Below the pieces are notes generated by a model that worked only from the letters and a program-made list of their open reading frames with translations, did no database searches and was not told where the DNA came from. A stretch of DNA of 13,021 bases from an uncultured Lachnospiraceae bacterium (GTDB lineage Bacteria; Bacillota; Clostridia; Lachnospirales; Lachnospiraceae): the NCBI GenBank assembly GCA_947178115.1, contig CAMWXF010000017.1:1-13021 (forward strand), written 5' to 3'. Shown in pieces: positions 1 to 7,334 of the stretch (positions within the stretch are counted from its first letter, which is position 1; every line of letters begins with the position of its first letter). The position numbers were made by a program, and so were the translations under genes.

Positions 1-910
1 TCTCCGAGTCCGTAAGGGACACGATCCTGCCGCTGATATGCCGGTCGATCCGCCCTAATGTCACGATATGCTTATTATCCCGCGGATTCAGATAGAAAAA
101 TTCGTTCCACTGGGCATCCCGTACTCTCTGTGCACACGCTGCCGCGTCTACGGAGAAACCGATGCATAGCGCGAGCACAAGCAGTCCGCACACATAGATC
201 AAGGCTTTTTCACGCAATATTTTACAATAACTGAGTATGCACGCTCCTGCCAGGAATCCGGTCACGATCAGCATGCCCGTTTTGGATTCCGTCAGCATAT
301 AGACTCCCACATTGAGCAGCATGATAAACAGATACATATACCATTTCATCCGATCAAAATAGACATACACTCCCATCACCACCAGCATCAGGAACATGCA
401 CGACAGAGCATTGGGGTGCCCCATACCCAGCGTATAACGGGTCTCCTCCGCCGCTTCCTCGCCGATATAACGTGTCGTCTCCGCGGATTCATGCCCGAAT
501 GCCTGGGTCAGACTGATCTCTCCGTATATGCCGGTCACGGACAATGCAATGATGATCAGGCAGCCGAGCAGCGTCACCTGAAATGTATATTTCAACATCT
601 GTCTGAGCGGTATATCTTTACATGCCGCCACGAAGGTAACGATACGGATCAGATCGTTAGCCCCCGTAACCCGATAGGACACGAACGCTACCGCTTCCAA
701 CAGGATAATAGCGCACCACTGTTTCTTATCATAATCCGTCAGCAGCAGCTTGCAGGCAAAGATCAGAAAAGTGATCTGAAACAGCCGTCCTTCGATCGGA
801 TTAATATAATTGCTTTTATCAATGATCACAATAAGCAGTTCAATGGTCAGTCCGATGTAAAAGAGAAGCCACGGGAATTTACCTGACTTTATTCTACGAT
901 ATAATTCCAT
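1..910 (-). CDS. Wzy-like O-antigen/capsule polymerase, C-terminus cut by window edge
   Basis: This is a partial gene. 303 codons are present and the reading frame runs off the left edge without a stop. The start ATG (910-908) follows a strong Shine-Dalgarno GAAAGGGGAG seven bases upstream. The translation is mostly hydrophobic, with predicted membrane segments near residues 13-31, 43-57, 64-80, 111-127, 168-184, 190-206, 211-228 and 236-253. A loop at about 130-162 contains repeated acidic/Thr-Arg stretches and leads into GMGHPN (162-167). A TESKTG stretch (207-212) and HISGRI (291-296) follow. This arrangement of small motifs between membrane spans resembles Wzy-type polymerases of Firmicutes polysaccharide loci, which join lipid-linked repeat units on the outer face of the membrane. 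The family is very divergent, so the call rests on topology, these motifs and the glycan context. An O-antigen ligase-like protein is the main alternative. Confidence 0.7.
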   Translation of the reverse strand, partial: MELYRRIKSGKFPWLLFYIGLTIELLIVIIDKSNYINPIEGRLFQITFLIFACKLLLTDYDKKQWCAIILLEAVAFVSYRVTGANDLIRIVTFVAACKDIPLRQMLKYTFQVTLLGCLIIIALSVTGIYGEISLTQAFGHESAETTRYIGEEAAEETRYTLGMGHPNALSCMFLMLVVMGVYVYFDRMKWYMYLFIMLLNVGVYMLTESKTGMLIVTGFLAGACILSYCKILREKALIYVCGLLVLALCIGFSVDAAACAQRVRDAQWNEFFYLNPRDNKHIVTLGRIDRHISGRIVSLTDSE

Positions 911-917
911 TCACAGT

Positions 918-927
918 CTCCCCTTTC
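918..927 (-). promoter_or_regulatory. Strong ribosome binding site of the polymerase-like gene
   Basis: On the minus strand this reads GAAAGGGGAG, ending seven bases before the ATG at 910. It is the strongest Shine-Dalgarno match in the window and fixes the start of the truncated gene. Confidence 0.7.
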
Positions 928-1018
928 TTCTATCTGTATACTGTCCGATGTCTTATATCTGCACATATCATTTTCCTGTCCATACAGAACATACTCTCTT
1001 CGCTACCACGCTTCTATA

Positions 1019-1960
1019 TCAGCGACGCAGTATTCGCGCTGCAACGCCATGTGCCCAGCGCAGCCACTTCTTGACGGTCAGCTTCGTTTTCTTCCATGCG
1101 ATTCCCGCTCCGCTCACCTCAGGAGCGATGAGAAAAGCATATTCTTCCTGATGCTCCCGCAGATAGTCCGGATAGCTCTCATCGATGGGAACCCTGATAA
1201 ATCTCGCGTTTCTGCCGAAGATATCCTCGCCGCACAGCAGTCTGTCTACTGCCTCGTTCAGATAACTTGCCTTATTGTACTCCTGATGCGCTGCCGCCTG
1301 CACCTTCACTCCGATGCGCTTCGCCACATCCCGCTCGCCGTCACCGCCCATATAGCCGAAATGCCAGCCGCCGTCAGCCACACGCACACTGCGCGGATCT
1401 TCCGGCGGTACTTCGCGCAGATACACGATTCCCTCCGGAGGCAGTGCGGCGAAGCTGCAGATCTTGCTTCCCAGCCATTTTTTCTGTTCCACTCCGGGGA
1501 ATTCTCCGGTGATGGACAGCAGATTGCCCGATATTTCCTCAATGTTCAGGAAACAGTAGAACATCCTTTGCGCCAGATGATAGATCTTTCCCGGATCAAA
1601 GTTACTTAAAATCTCCGATAAAACCCGCGGATTCGGTATCTCATCCACGTCGCTGAATATCACGATATCATCAGGCTTACAATCCGTCATTCCGCGAATC
1701 AGCCCGTTTTTCTGGAATTTATCCCGCTCATGGGTCGTCACGCCTTCTAAGGGAGAATCATCCACCGCCACGTAAATGATCTTGTCTTCAAACTCTGCAA
1801 ACATATCCCGGTGCTTTGCAAAGATCATTTCTTTCGGCTCTCCGGAGAAAGTCACCGTGGCTTCCTCCAGCACGAACTTATCCACATAAGGAGCCATGAT
1901 CTGCATTCTGAGTTTTAGAATATCCAGTTCGTTAAAAAAAGGAATACAATCATATATCAT
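1019..1960 (-). CDS. Glycosyltransferase family 17 protein
   Basis: This 313-residue protein matches family GT17 (the fold of eukaryotic beta-1,4-N-acetylglucosaminyltransferase III, with bacterial relatives). Visible landmarks are the N-terminal MIYDCIPFFNELDIL (1-15), a conserved region around 80-90 that includes NGLIRG, the SDVDEIPNP stretch (103-111) with the acidic DVD expected to bind metal and nucleotide-sugar, and GGWHFGYMGG (197-206). There is no signal peptide or membrane span, so it probably acts in the cytoplasm on a lipid-linked acceptor. The C-terminus (289-313) is a strongly basic tail with spaced Trp, beginning WKKTK. The start ATG has AGGA 11 bases upstream. It lies 82 nt after the DUF5672 gene and 108 nt before the polymerase-like gene. 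The family call is secure; the sugar and linkage cannot be read from sequence. Confidence 0.9.
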   Translation of the reverse strand: MIYDCIPFFNELDILKLRMQIMAPYVDKFVLEEATVTFSGEPKEMIFAKHRDMFAEFEDKIIYVAVDDSPLEGVTTHERDKFQKNGLIRGMTDCKPDDIVIFSDVDEIPNPRVLSEILSNFDPGKIYHLAQRMFYCFLNIEEISGNLLSITGEFPGVEQKKWLGSKICSFAALPPEGIVYLREVPPEDPRSVRVADGGWHFGYMGGDGERDVAKRIGVKVQAAAHQEYNKASYLNEAVDRLLCGEDIFGRNARFIRVPIDESYPDYLREHQEEYAFLIAPEVSGAGIAWKKTKLTVKKWLRWAHGVAARILRR

Positions 1961-2042
1961 GTGTTATTTTATCCTGTTCTATCCAAGTTTCATCCACCAC
2001 GCACCAAATATTATATCTACATTATATATTTCTAATGTTATT

Positions 2043-2810
2043 TCACATACTCTGTTTTGAAGCATACCATCTGCGCCAGAACAGAAAGGGTCTGAGAATA
2101 TCCTTAGTCTTTTTCCAAACTACTTTCCACGGACTTATGAATCTCGGATACTGTTCGTTCCTGCCGCGCCACTTATGGAAGATAAAGGGCTTCTCCACAT
2201 CCATGATTTCCGGAATCATATGCTCATGTCCGAAATATTTGGCCACTTCAATGGGCGCAAACCGCATACCCGCGTCCTCGATCACGTTCTTGTATTTACA
2301 GCACAGGAAGACATCCTCATTATAATCTCCCTCTATATTCTTTTCCCATTTCAAATTCGCCTGCTTCGGGAAATCCAACAGCCGCTTGCTTCGGATGGAA
2401 ACGCTGTTGCCTACACGGCAGATCTGTCCCTTCGCGTCACGATAAGAATAGTCGTTTTCCGGAAGCGGCCATGGGGAACCGATATAGTCATAATCCAGGA
2501 ACTCCTCCCGCCAGCTTTCCGGGTGCACCACGAAGCCGTCCGCATGAACTAACAGCATATAATCCGTATGAATATGTTCCCCTAACTCATACACCATCTT
2601 GTAGTTAAACTTATCGATATTATCCAGTTTGGATGTATGGGAATATCGTATGGACCGCGGAAGTGTAAGCGGCTTCCTGTGGGTAACCAGCACCACATCA
2701 CCAAACTCGATCTGTCTCATGCTGTATTTCATCGCCTTGATAGTTTCGTAGATGTCCACGCTGGTCATTGCCGCCAGTGTGACATTCGGCAGTTTTAATT
2801 TATCGGCCAT
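2043..2810 (-). CDS. DUF5672 family putative glycosyltransferase
   Basis: This 255-residue soluble protein has the DUF5672 landmarks in order: a VTHRK segment (42-46), LLVHADGF (86-93) at the position of the GT-A acidic motif, YDYIGSPWP (107-115), RVGNSVSIRS (132-141), NEDVF (164-168), GHEH (194-197) and PFIFHKW (208-214). DUF5672 proteins occur in surface-glycan loci and are thought to be glycosyltransferases, though I know of no assigned sugar specificity. The last 25 residues are basic and Trp/Phe-rich (WKKTK at 232-236, then FWRRW), suggesting membrane association. Its start follows the DUF6056 stop after a single base, with AAGGA just upstream inside the previous gene, so the two are probably translationally coupled. 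Length is normal for the family. Confidence 0.85.
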   Translation of the reverse strand: MADKLKLPNVTLAAMTSVDIYETIKAMKYSMRQIEFGDVVLVTHRKPLTLPRSIRYSHTSKLDNIDKFNYKMVYELGEHIHTDYMLLVHADGFVVHPESWREEFLDYDYIGSPWPLPENDYSYRDAKGQICRVGNSVSIRSKRLLDFPKQANLKWEKNIEGDYNEDVFLCCKYKNVIEDAGMRFAPIEVAKYFGHEHMIPEIMDVEKPFIFHKWRGRNEQYPRFISPWKVVWKKTKDILRPFLFWRRWYASKQSM

Positions 2811-2811
2811 C

Positions 2812-4437
2812 TTAATCCTTCACCACCTTCACGCTATCCTTATGATAATACCGCGTCACCGCCAGATTCAGCCAGTTTCCCTCATCCTCCGACAGATCCT
2901 GAAAGTCAAACAGCTCCGGTCTGGCGGAATAAGGGCGCACCTCCACATCCATGACCGTATCGTCCGTATAGCTCCGGTGCCGTTCCATCGCTTCCTCGTA
3001 AAATGTCTGCGCCTCTCCGTTGACCAGTGACCGCACCGCCGAGACACTCGTATAAGTATTCTTATCCGCCGTGCAGACCCACACCACAAGCACCAGGAAG
3101 AGGCATGCTGCCGTCATTCTGTTCCCTACTTTTTCCAAAAAAGCGCCGAACAGTTCCCCCGCCGTCATCCGATCCGCATTATTCGTAAAACTCTCCGAAC
3201 CTTTTTCCCGCGTTGCTGTCCGGACCGTCTGCTCCTCTCTGTGCGCAAAATACCCGAGCCAGTAGGCGCTCACCATGACCAGGCACAGGTAATATACCAT
3301 CTGAATAATATTATCCACTCTGGACATTCCCACCATACCGACTGCATAAAGTGTCGGCGTAAACATGGCGGATAACACGCAGAAAGCCCCTGCCGTCACC
3401 CATACAGGATGTGCAAAAGATCTCTCTGATTTCTTCACAAGCTTCCACATAACAGGCAAAAGCAGCAGCCAGACCAGAATTACAAACACTGATGTCCAGC
3501 GAATTATGAATACCACACAATAATAGAAAGAAAGCAGAATCGACATCACCGCCGGATATCCCTCATCCATATCGATGCTGCCCCGTCTGACATTGCCCGG
3601 CGCCATGGTGTTGATCATAAATCCTATACTGCCCGTGACAAAAGGAATCGCCGCCGCAACAATTTTCTTACGGTTCGTCACCACTGCATAGATAACCAAT
3701 AGCACCATGACGATCTCCGCCTGCAGCCCCGTCACCAGATTGCCGCCGCCCACAATCACCGCCAGCACTGACGAGATTCCGCATAGAAGCGCTTCCTTCG
3801 TTCTGTCCTGCGCCCACAGGCTTGCCGAGAGTGCCGTCAGAGTGAAGAACCACAGAGACTCCATCAAAATATAGTGGGTAGAGCCATTATACCAGTAGAT
3901 TCCCTCAAAAGGCGCCTCCAACACCTGATAGAACGCAAAGAGCAGCATAAACATGATAAAGCTGCCGCCTTTCCTGTCAATCCCCAGCCATCTGTGCAGA
4001 ATATGCCTTCCGAGTACATAGGTCGATACCGCAAACATCCCGATCATCAGAATCGGAACCACGTAAGCGATCTCATAATGAAAGTTCATGGGGCAAAGCG
4101 CCATCAGAAAACAGGATATATAAGTACCCTGCCAGTCCTGATAGAATTCCATGTTCTGCTTCCATGCAGTCTGAATCGACCGCCACAGAGAGCCCGTGGC
4201 AATCCATGTATCATGCACCTGCTTTCCGTAGTCATAGTCATCGATGCACATCACGTTATATCTGCCCAGCAGCAGAAGCGGAATGAGAGACAGAAGCAGC
4301 AGGATTCCCGCATATATTGTCATCCGCTTCATGGGAATCCGGTCAATGCGCGCCGAGATCCTGCCGCAAATGCCCTGCAGGGATCCTGTAAACCTGATAT
4401 ATATGTTGTTTTCCTTCTTCTTTTCCGTACTGCTCAT
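2812..4437 (-). CDS. DUF6056 family multi-span membrane protein, probable GT-C-like glycosyltransferase
   Basis: This 541-residue membrane protein has a basic N-terminal cytoplasmic region (1-39) and about 11 hydrophobic segments, the first at 41-58. Right after that first span comes MCIDDYDYG (63-71) and then FYQDWQGTY (98-106). This is the signature region of DUF6056. Acidic residues in the first extracytoplasmic loop are also where GT-C transferases that use polyprenyl-linked donors carry their catalytic Asp. A second loop after 170 contains EGIYWYNGSTHY, also typical. A charged segment near 400-430 separates the later spans, and the protein ends in a hydrophilic domain of about 90 residues. 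The start ATG has AAAGGA about 10 bases upstream. The family call is firm. A glycosyltransferase role is inferred from topology, and a flippase or polymerase role cannot be excluded. Confidence 0.8.
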   Translation of the reverse strand: MSSTEKKKENNIYIRFTGSLQGICGRISARIDRIPMKRMTIYAGILLLLSLIPLLLLGRYNVMCIDDYDYGKQVHDTWIATGSLWRSIQTAWKQNMEFYQDWQGTYISCFLMALCPMNFHYEIAYVVPILMIGMFAVSTYVLGRHILHRWLGIDRKGGSFIMFMLLFAFYQVLEAPFEGIYWYNGSTHYILMESLWFFTLTALSASLWAQDRTKEALLCGISSVLAVIVGGGNLVTGLQAEIVMVLLVIYAVVTNRKKIVAAAIPFVTGSIGFMINTMAPGNVRRGSIDMDEGYPAVMSILLSFYYCVVFIIRWTSVFVILVWLLLLPVMWKLVKKSERSFAHPVWVTAGAFCVLSAMFTPTLYAVGMVGMSRVDNIIQMVYYLCLVMVSAYWLGYFAHREEQTVRTATREKGSESFTNNADRMTAGELFGAFLEKVGNRMTAACLFLVLVVWVCTADKNTYTSVSAVRSLVNGEAQTFYEEAMERHRSYTDDTVMDVEVRPYSARPELFDFQDLSEDEGNWLNLAVTRYYHKDSVKVVKD

Positions 4438-4491
4438 CCGATCTATATCCTTTTTCCGTTACTTTTCGGAGAACTCCAACTTGTTCAGGTG

Positions 4492-5520
4492 TTACTGCCG
4501 AAGTTTTCTTAATCTTCTCGCCACGCCTCTTGCGATCTTACACAAATATGCTTTCTTATATATATATTGTGCACGCAGCTTCGCAAACGCCAGCCGCACT
4601 CCTGTCGGTTTCACATTGACCGCCGCATATTTCTTCGATGTCCGCTTATACTCCGCCAGCTCTCGCTTACACTCCTCGGCCGTGTACACCCTGCCCCTGC
4701 GGTCCATATAATGCCAGCCCGCATAAATATTCTGCTCCGACGCCCAATAACCGTCGGACACATTATGTCTCGCCCAGTATTTCGGCGCTAAGATATACTG
4801 CACCGTATCACTGGTAAACGCAGGGAAATAGGCAAAAGAAGAATTCGCCAGCAACAGATATTTTGCATTCTTCAACACGCTGTAATCTTTCGCCAGATCA
4901 AAATTATAAGCGGGTATGCCCGGCAGAAACTTTCCCGCCTCCTTCACATCATTGGTGATGATCATAAACTCCATGTCGGGATTGATCCTGCGCATCTGCT
5001 TCATGCCCATAATCCAGTACTTCTTCTGCAGATACAATTCCGGCGAGCCCATATAATCGCTGCAACGAAGGTGCAGGATACAGAGATTGTCTCTGCTGTA
5101 TTCTTTGCAGTCATACTCCGGCTTGACCGCAAGCCACTTCTTGATCTCCTCTTTATGGGAAATGAAATAATCCTCCGCCTGAAGATTGCCGTAGATCAGC
5201 GTATCGTCTTCAATATCAAACAGCTGCGCATCGGCATCCGTCACATACACGCCATGCGTCAGATCATGCTTGGAGTTTCCCGCATAGAGTCTGGTCTCTT
5301 TCTCATGGAAGACTTTCTTATAATCTTCCTTTGAAGATGGCACTCCCATATCCGGGTCCATGAAATAAAGCCCGCAGTCGCTGTGCATATTGTTGGCAAA
5401 ATGCTCCGGATCAAGCACACTGAACTGATACCCCTTATCCAGAGCAATGCACCTGGTCGTAATATAGAAAAACAACTGGTTTCCTAGTCCGAAACCTTCC
5501 TGTACCTCAATCCCTAACAT
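4492..5520 (-). CDS. Divergent GT11-like (alpha-1,2-fucosyltransferase superfamily) glycosyltransferase
   Basis: This 342-residue protein has the overall GT11 pattern. It shows an N-terminal FGLGNQLFFY (10-19, the GGLGNQ-type donor-site loop), HLRCSDY (150-156) where fucosyltransferases carry HxRRGDY, an IITND strand (187-191) and NSSFAYFP (226-233). Then comes APKYWARHN-SDGYW (245-259), typical of a bacterial subgroup distinct from the FutC type. The second Arg and the Gly of the canonical motif are Cys and Ser, so donor or acceptor use may differ from classical fucosyltransferases. The last 21 residues are very basic (RGVARRLRK), with no membrane span. The start ATG overlaps the end of the ABC gene by 7 nt, which implies coupled translation. 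The superfamily is fairly certain; fucose as donor is not. Confidence 0.75.
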   Translation of the reverse strand: MLGIEVQEGFGLGNQLFFYITTRCIALDKGYQFSVLDPEHFANNMHSDCGLYFMDPDMGVPSSKEDYKKVFHEKETRLYAGNSKHDLTHGVYVTDADAQLFDIEDDTLIYGNLQAEDYFISHKEEIKKWLAVKPEYDCKEYSRDNLCILHLRCSDYMGSPELYLQKKYWIMGMKQMRRINPDMEFMIITNDVKEAGKFLPGIPAYNFDLAKDYSVLKNAKYLLLANSSFAYFPAFTSDTVQYILAPKYWARHNVSDGYWASEQNIYAGWHYMDRRGRVYTAEECKRELAEYKRTSKKYAAVNVKPTGVRLAFAKLRAQYIYKKAYLCKIARGVARRLRKLRQ

Positions 5521-7334
5521 GATATCGTAGTCTCCGTTATCTTCTCGTCTTCCACTTTATAGATCACATCACACTTGGCGATCGTGTTGAGTCTGTGAGC
5601 AATGATCACCATGGTCTTCCTGCCATGGAAGCTGTTAATGGCATCCATAACTGCTTTTTCCGTATCGTTATCCAGTGCGGAAGTCGCCTCGTCGAAGACC
5701 AGAATCTCCGGATTGTGGTAGAGCGCTCTGGCGATGCCCAGACGCTGTCTCTGTCCGCCGGATATTCTGACACCTCTGTCACCTATGGTCGTATCCAGCC
5801 CTTCCGGAAGCTCTTCCACAAATTCCTTAAGCTGTGCCTCCTCCAGCACTTCCCAGATTCGTTTATCATCGATCCGATCCGCATCGATACCGAAGGCGAT
5901 ATTATCCCTGATGGATTCGTCGATCAGATAGATAGACTGCGGAATATAGCCGATCTTGCCAAGCCATGCGGGATAATTATCAAAGATATCCATCCCGTCG
6001 CAAGTAATCTTTCCCGACTGCACGTGCAGAAGTCCCAGCAGAATATCCACGATCGTGGACTTGCCCGCACCGGACGGTCCCATGATACCTACGGACTGTC
6101 CTTTCTTCACTTCCATATGCGCGTCCGTGAATATATTTTTCTCCGTATTCGGATAAGCGTAAGTGATATGATCTAACACGATCTTATCCTGCAGCTCCAG
6201 CTTCGGAAGCTCCGGCTGCTTATCACCGGTAAGTCCGGTCACGCTTCCGTTCACGTCTTTCTTCATGTTCTCATTCAGATTATCATACAGATAATCCAGA
6301 CAAGGCTGCGCGTATGCGATCTCCGACAGGTATGTGTTGATGCGGTTGATACCGGGCAGCATACGGATCGCCGCCATGGCGAAAACCGTCAACTGCGGAA
6401 CCAGCACGGTCAAATTACCACCCCGCATCATATACAGCAGCATAAACAGAAACATCGCTGCCATAAAAATCGTCTCGATCAGAAGCCTCGGCAGATTATT
6501 GAGCACCGCATAATTTCTCGCCACATTTGCACCGACGGCACCGCTCTCGTAATAATTGCGCACGAAGAACTCTTCTCTGTGCAGTACCTTCACATCTTTT
6601 AACCCATAGATCGACTGAATCCGCCACTTAGCGATACGCGACTGTATCGTCTGATTCCTGTGTCCGATTCTGTTAAGGCGCGGCTTTAACTGCTTCGTAA
6701 TGATCAGGGTCAGTCCTAAGAAAATCACTACGATAAAAAGGCACATAAGCGGGCTGCTCACCACCAACACAATGCACAGCGAAACCGCAACCACAATCTC
6801 CGTAATCATCTGTATCATCACGAGAATCAACTGGAAAGCATTTGGAATATCATTATCTGTCAGGCGGAATACCGTGGGGATATCCGCCCCAAGATAATCC
6901 TCATACGGACGGTTTAGGAATTCCCTCATCACGCGGCTGATCATGCGATTCCGGTTACGCGTTACGAAAGTGTTCTGTACATAAGTCAGGAACAACAGAT
7001 AGGCATTCTTAAACACATACAGCACGATCAACACAATGAGCATATACATAATCAGGTCTCTGCTTGTCTGAATGTGCAGCATCTGTGCCACATCGCGCAC
7101 CGGCTCTTTCTCCATGATGGCTTCCGGGTCCATAATTGCCGTCACTACCGGCAGAAGCATGGACACGCCCAATGTTTCCAGCAAGCCGCCGATCAGGATT
7201 AACACCGCCAGACCCACTAACTGCTTCTTCTGCTTTTGATCAAACAGATATCCTACTTTGTGAAGCAGGGTAACTTTCTTCCCTGTCTGCTCACCGTCTC
7301 TATGACTATCTTCTCCAACTGCCTGTTTACTCAT
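5514..7334 (-). CDS. ABC exporter (permease fused to ATPase), PglK/MsbA-like lipid-linked glycan flippase
   Basis: This is a 606-residue half-transporter. The membrane domain (about 35-345) has spans near 38-62, 95-118, 168-190, 194-212 and 283-303, with LLETLGVSMLLP at 51-62 resembling PglK-type flippases. The nucleotide-binding domain (about 385-606) is complete: Walker A GPSGAGKST (419-427), Q-loop Gln466, signature ISGGQRQRL (524-532), Walker B ILVFDEATSALD (544-555) and the H-loop His580. It probably works as a homodimer in the cytoplasmic membrane, flipping undecaprenyl-linked oligosaccharide. A longer frame opens at 7415, but the start at 7334 is preferred: it gives an ATGA overlap with the preceding GT11 stop, has AAAGGAAA upstream, and avoids an 85-nt overlap. 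The ABC family is certain; the substrate is inferred from context. Confidence 0.9.
   Translation of the reverse strand: MSKQAVGEDSHRDGEQTGKKVTLLHKVGYLFDQKQKKQLVGLAVLILIGGLLETLGVSMLLPVVTAIMDPEAIMEKEPVRDVAQMLHIQTSRDLIMYMLIVLIVLYVFKNAYLLFLTYVQNTFVTRNRNRMISRVMREFLNRPYEDYLGADIPTVFRLTDNDIPNAFQLILVMIQMITEIVVAVSLCIVLVVSSPLMCLFIVVIFLGLTLIITKQLKPRLNRIGHRNQTIQSRIAKWRIQSIYGLKDVKVLHREEFFVRNYYESGAVGANVARNYAVLNNLPRLLIETIFMAAMFLFMLLYMMRGGNLTVLVPQLTVFAMAAIRMLPGINRINTYLSEIAYAQPCLDYLYDNLNENMKKDVNGSVTGLTGDKQPELPKLELQDKIVLDHITYAYPNTEKNIFTDAHMEVKKGQSVGIMGPSGAGKSTIVDILLGLLHVQSGKITCDGMDIFDNYPAWLGKIGYIPQSIYLIDESIRDNIAFGIDADRIDDKRIWEVLEEAQLKEFVEELPEGLDTTIGDRGVRISGGQRQRLGIARALYHNPEILVFDEATSALDNDTEKAVMDAINSFHGRKTMVIIAHRLNTIAKCDVIYKVEDEKITETTISC

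Noticed and set aside
416..886. Open frame of 156 codons on the plus strand
   Set aside because: It lies antisense to the polymerase-like gene, shows no domain features, and its composition is what is expected from a shadow frame.
1961..2042. TATAAT-like sequence in the gap before the GT17 gene as an internal promoter
   Set aside because: The gap is AT-rich so the match is expected by chance, and no -35 element is seen at the right distance.
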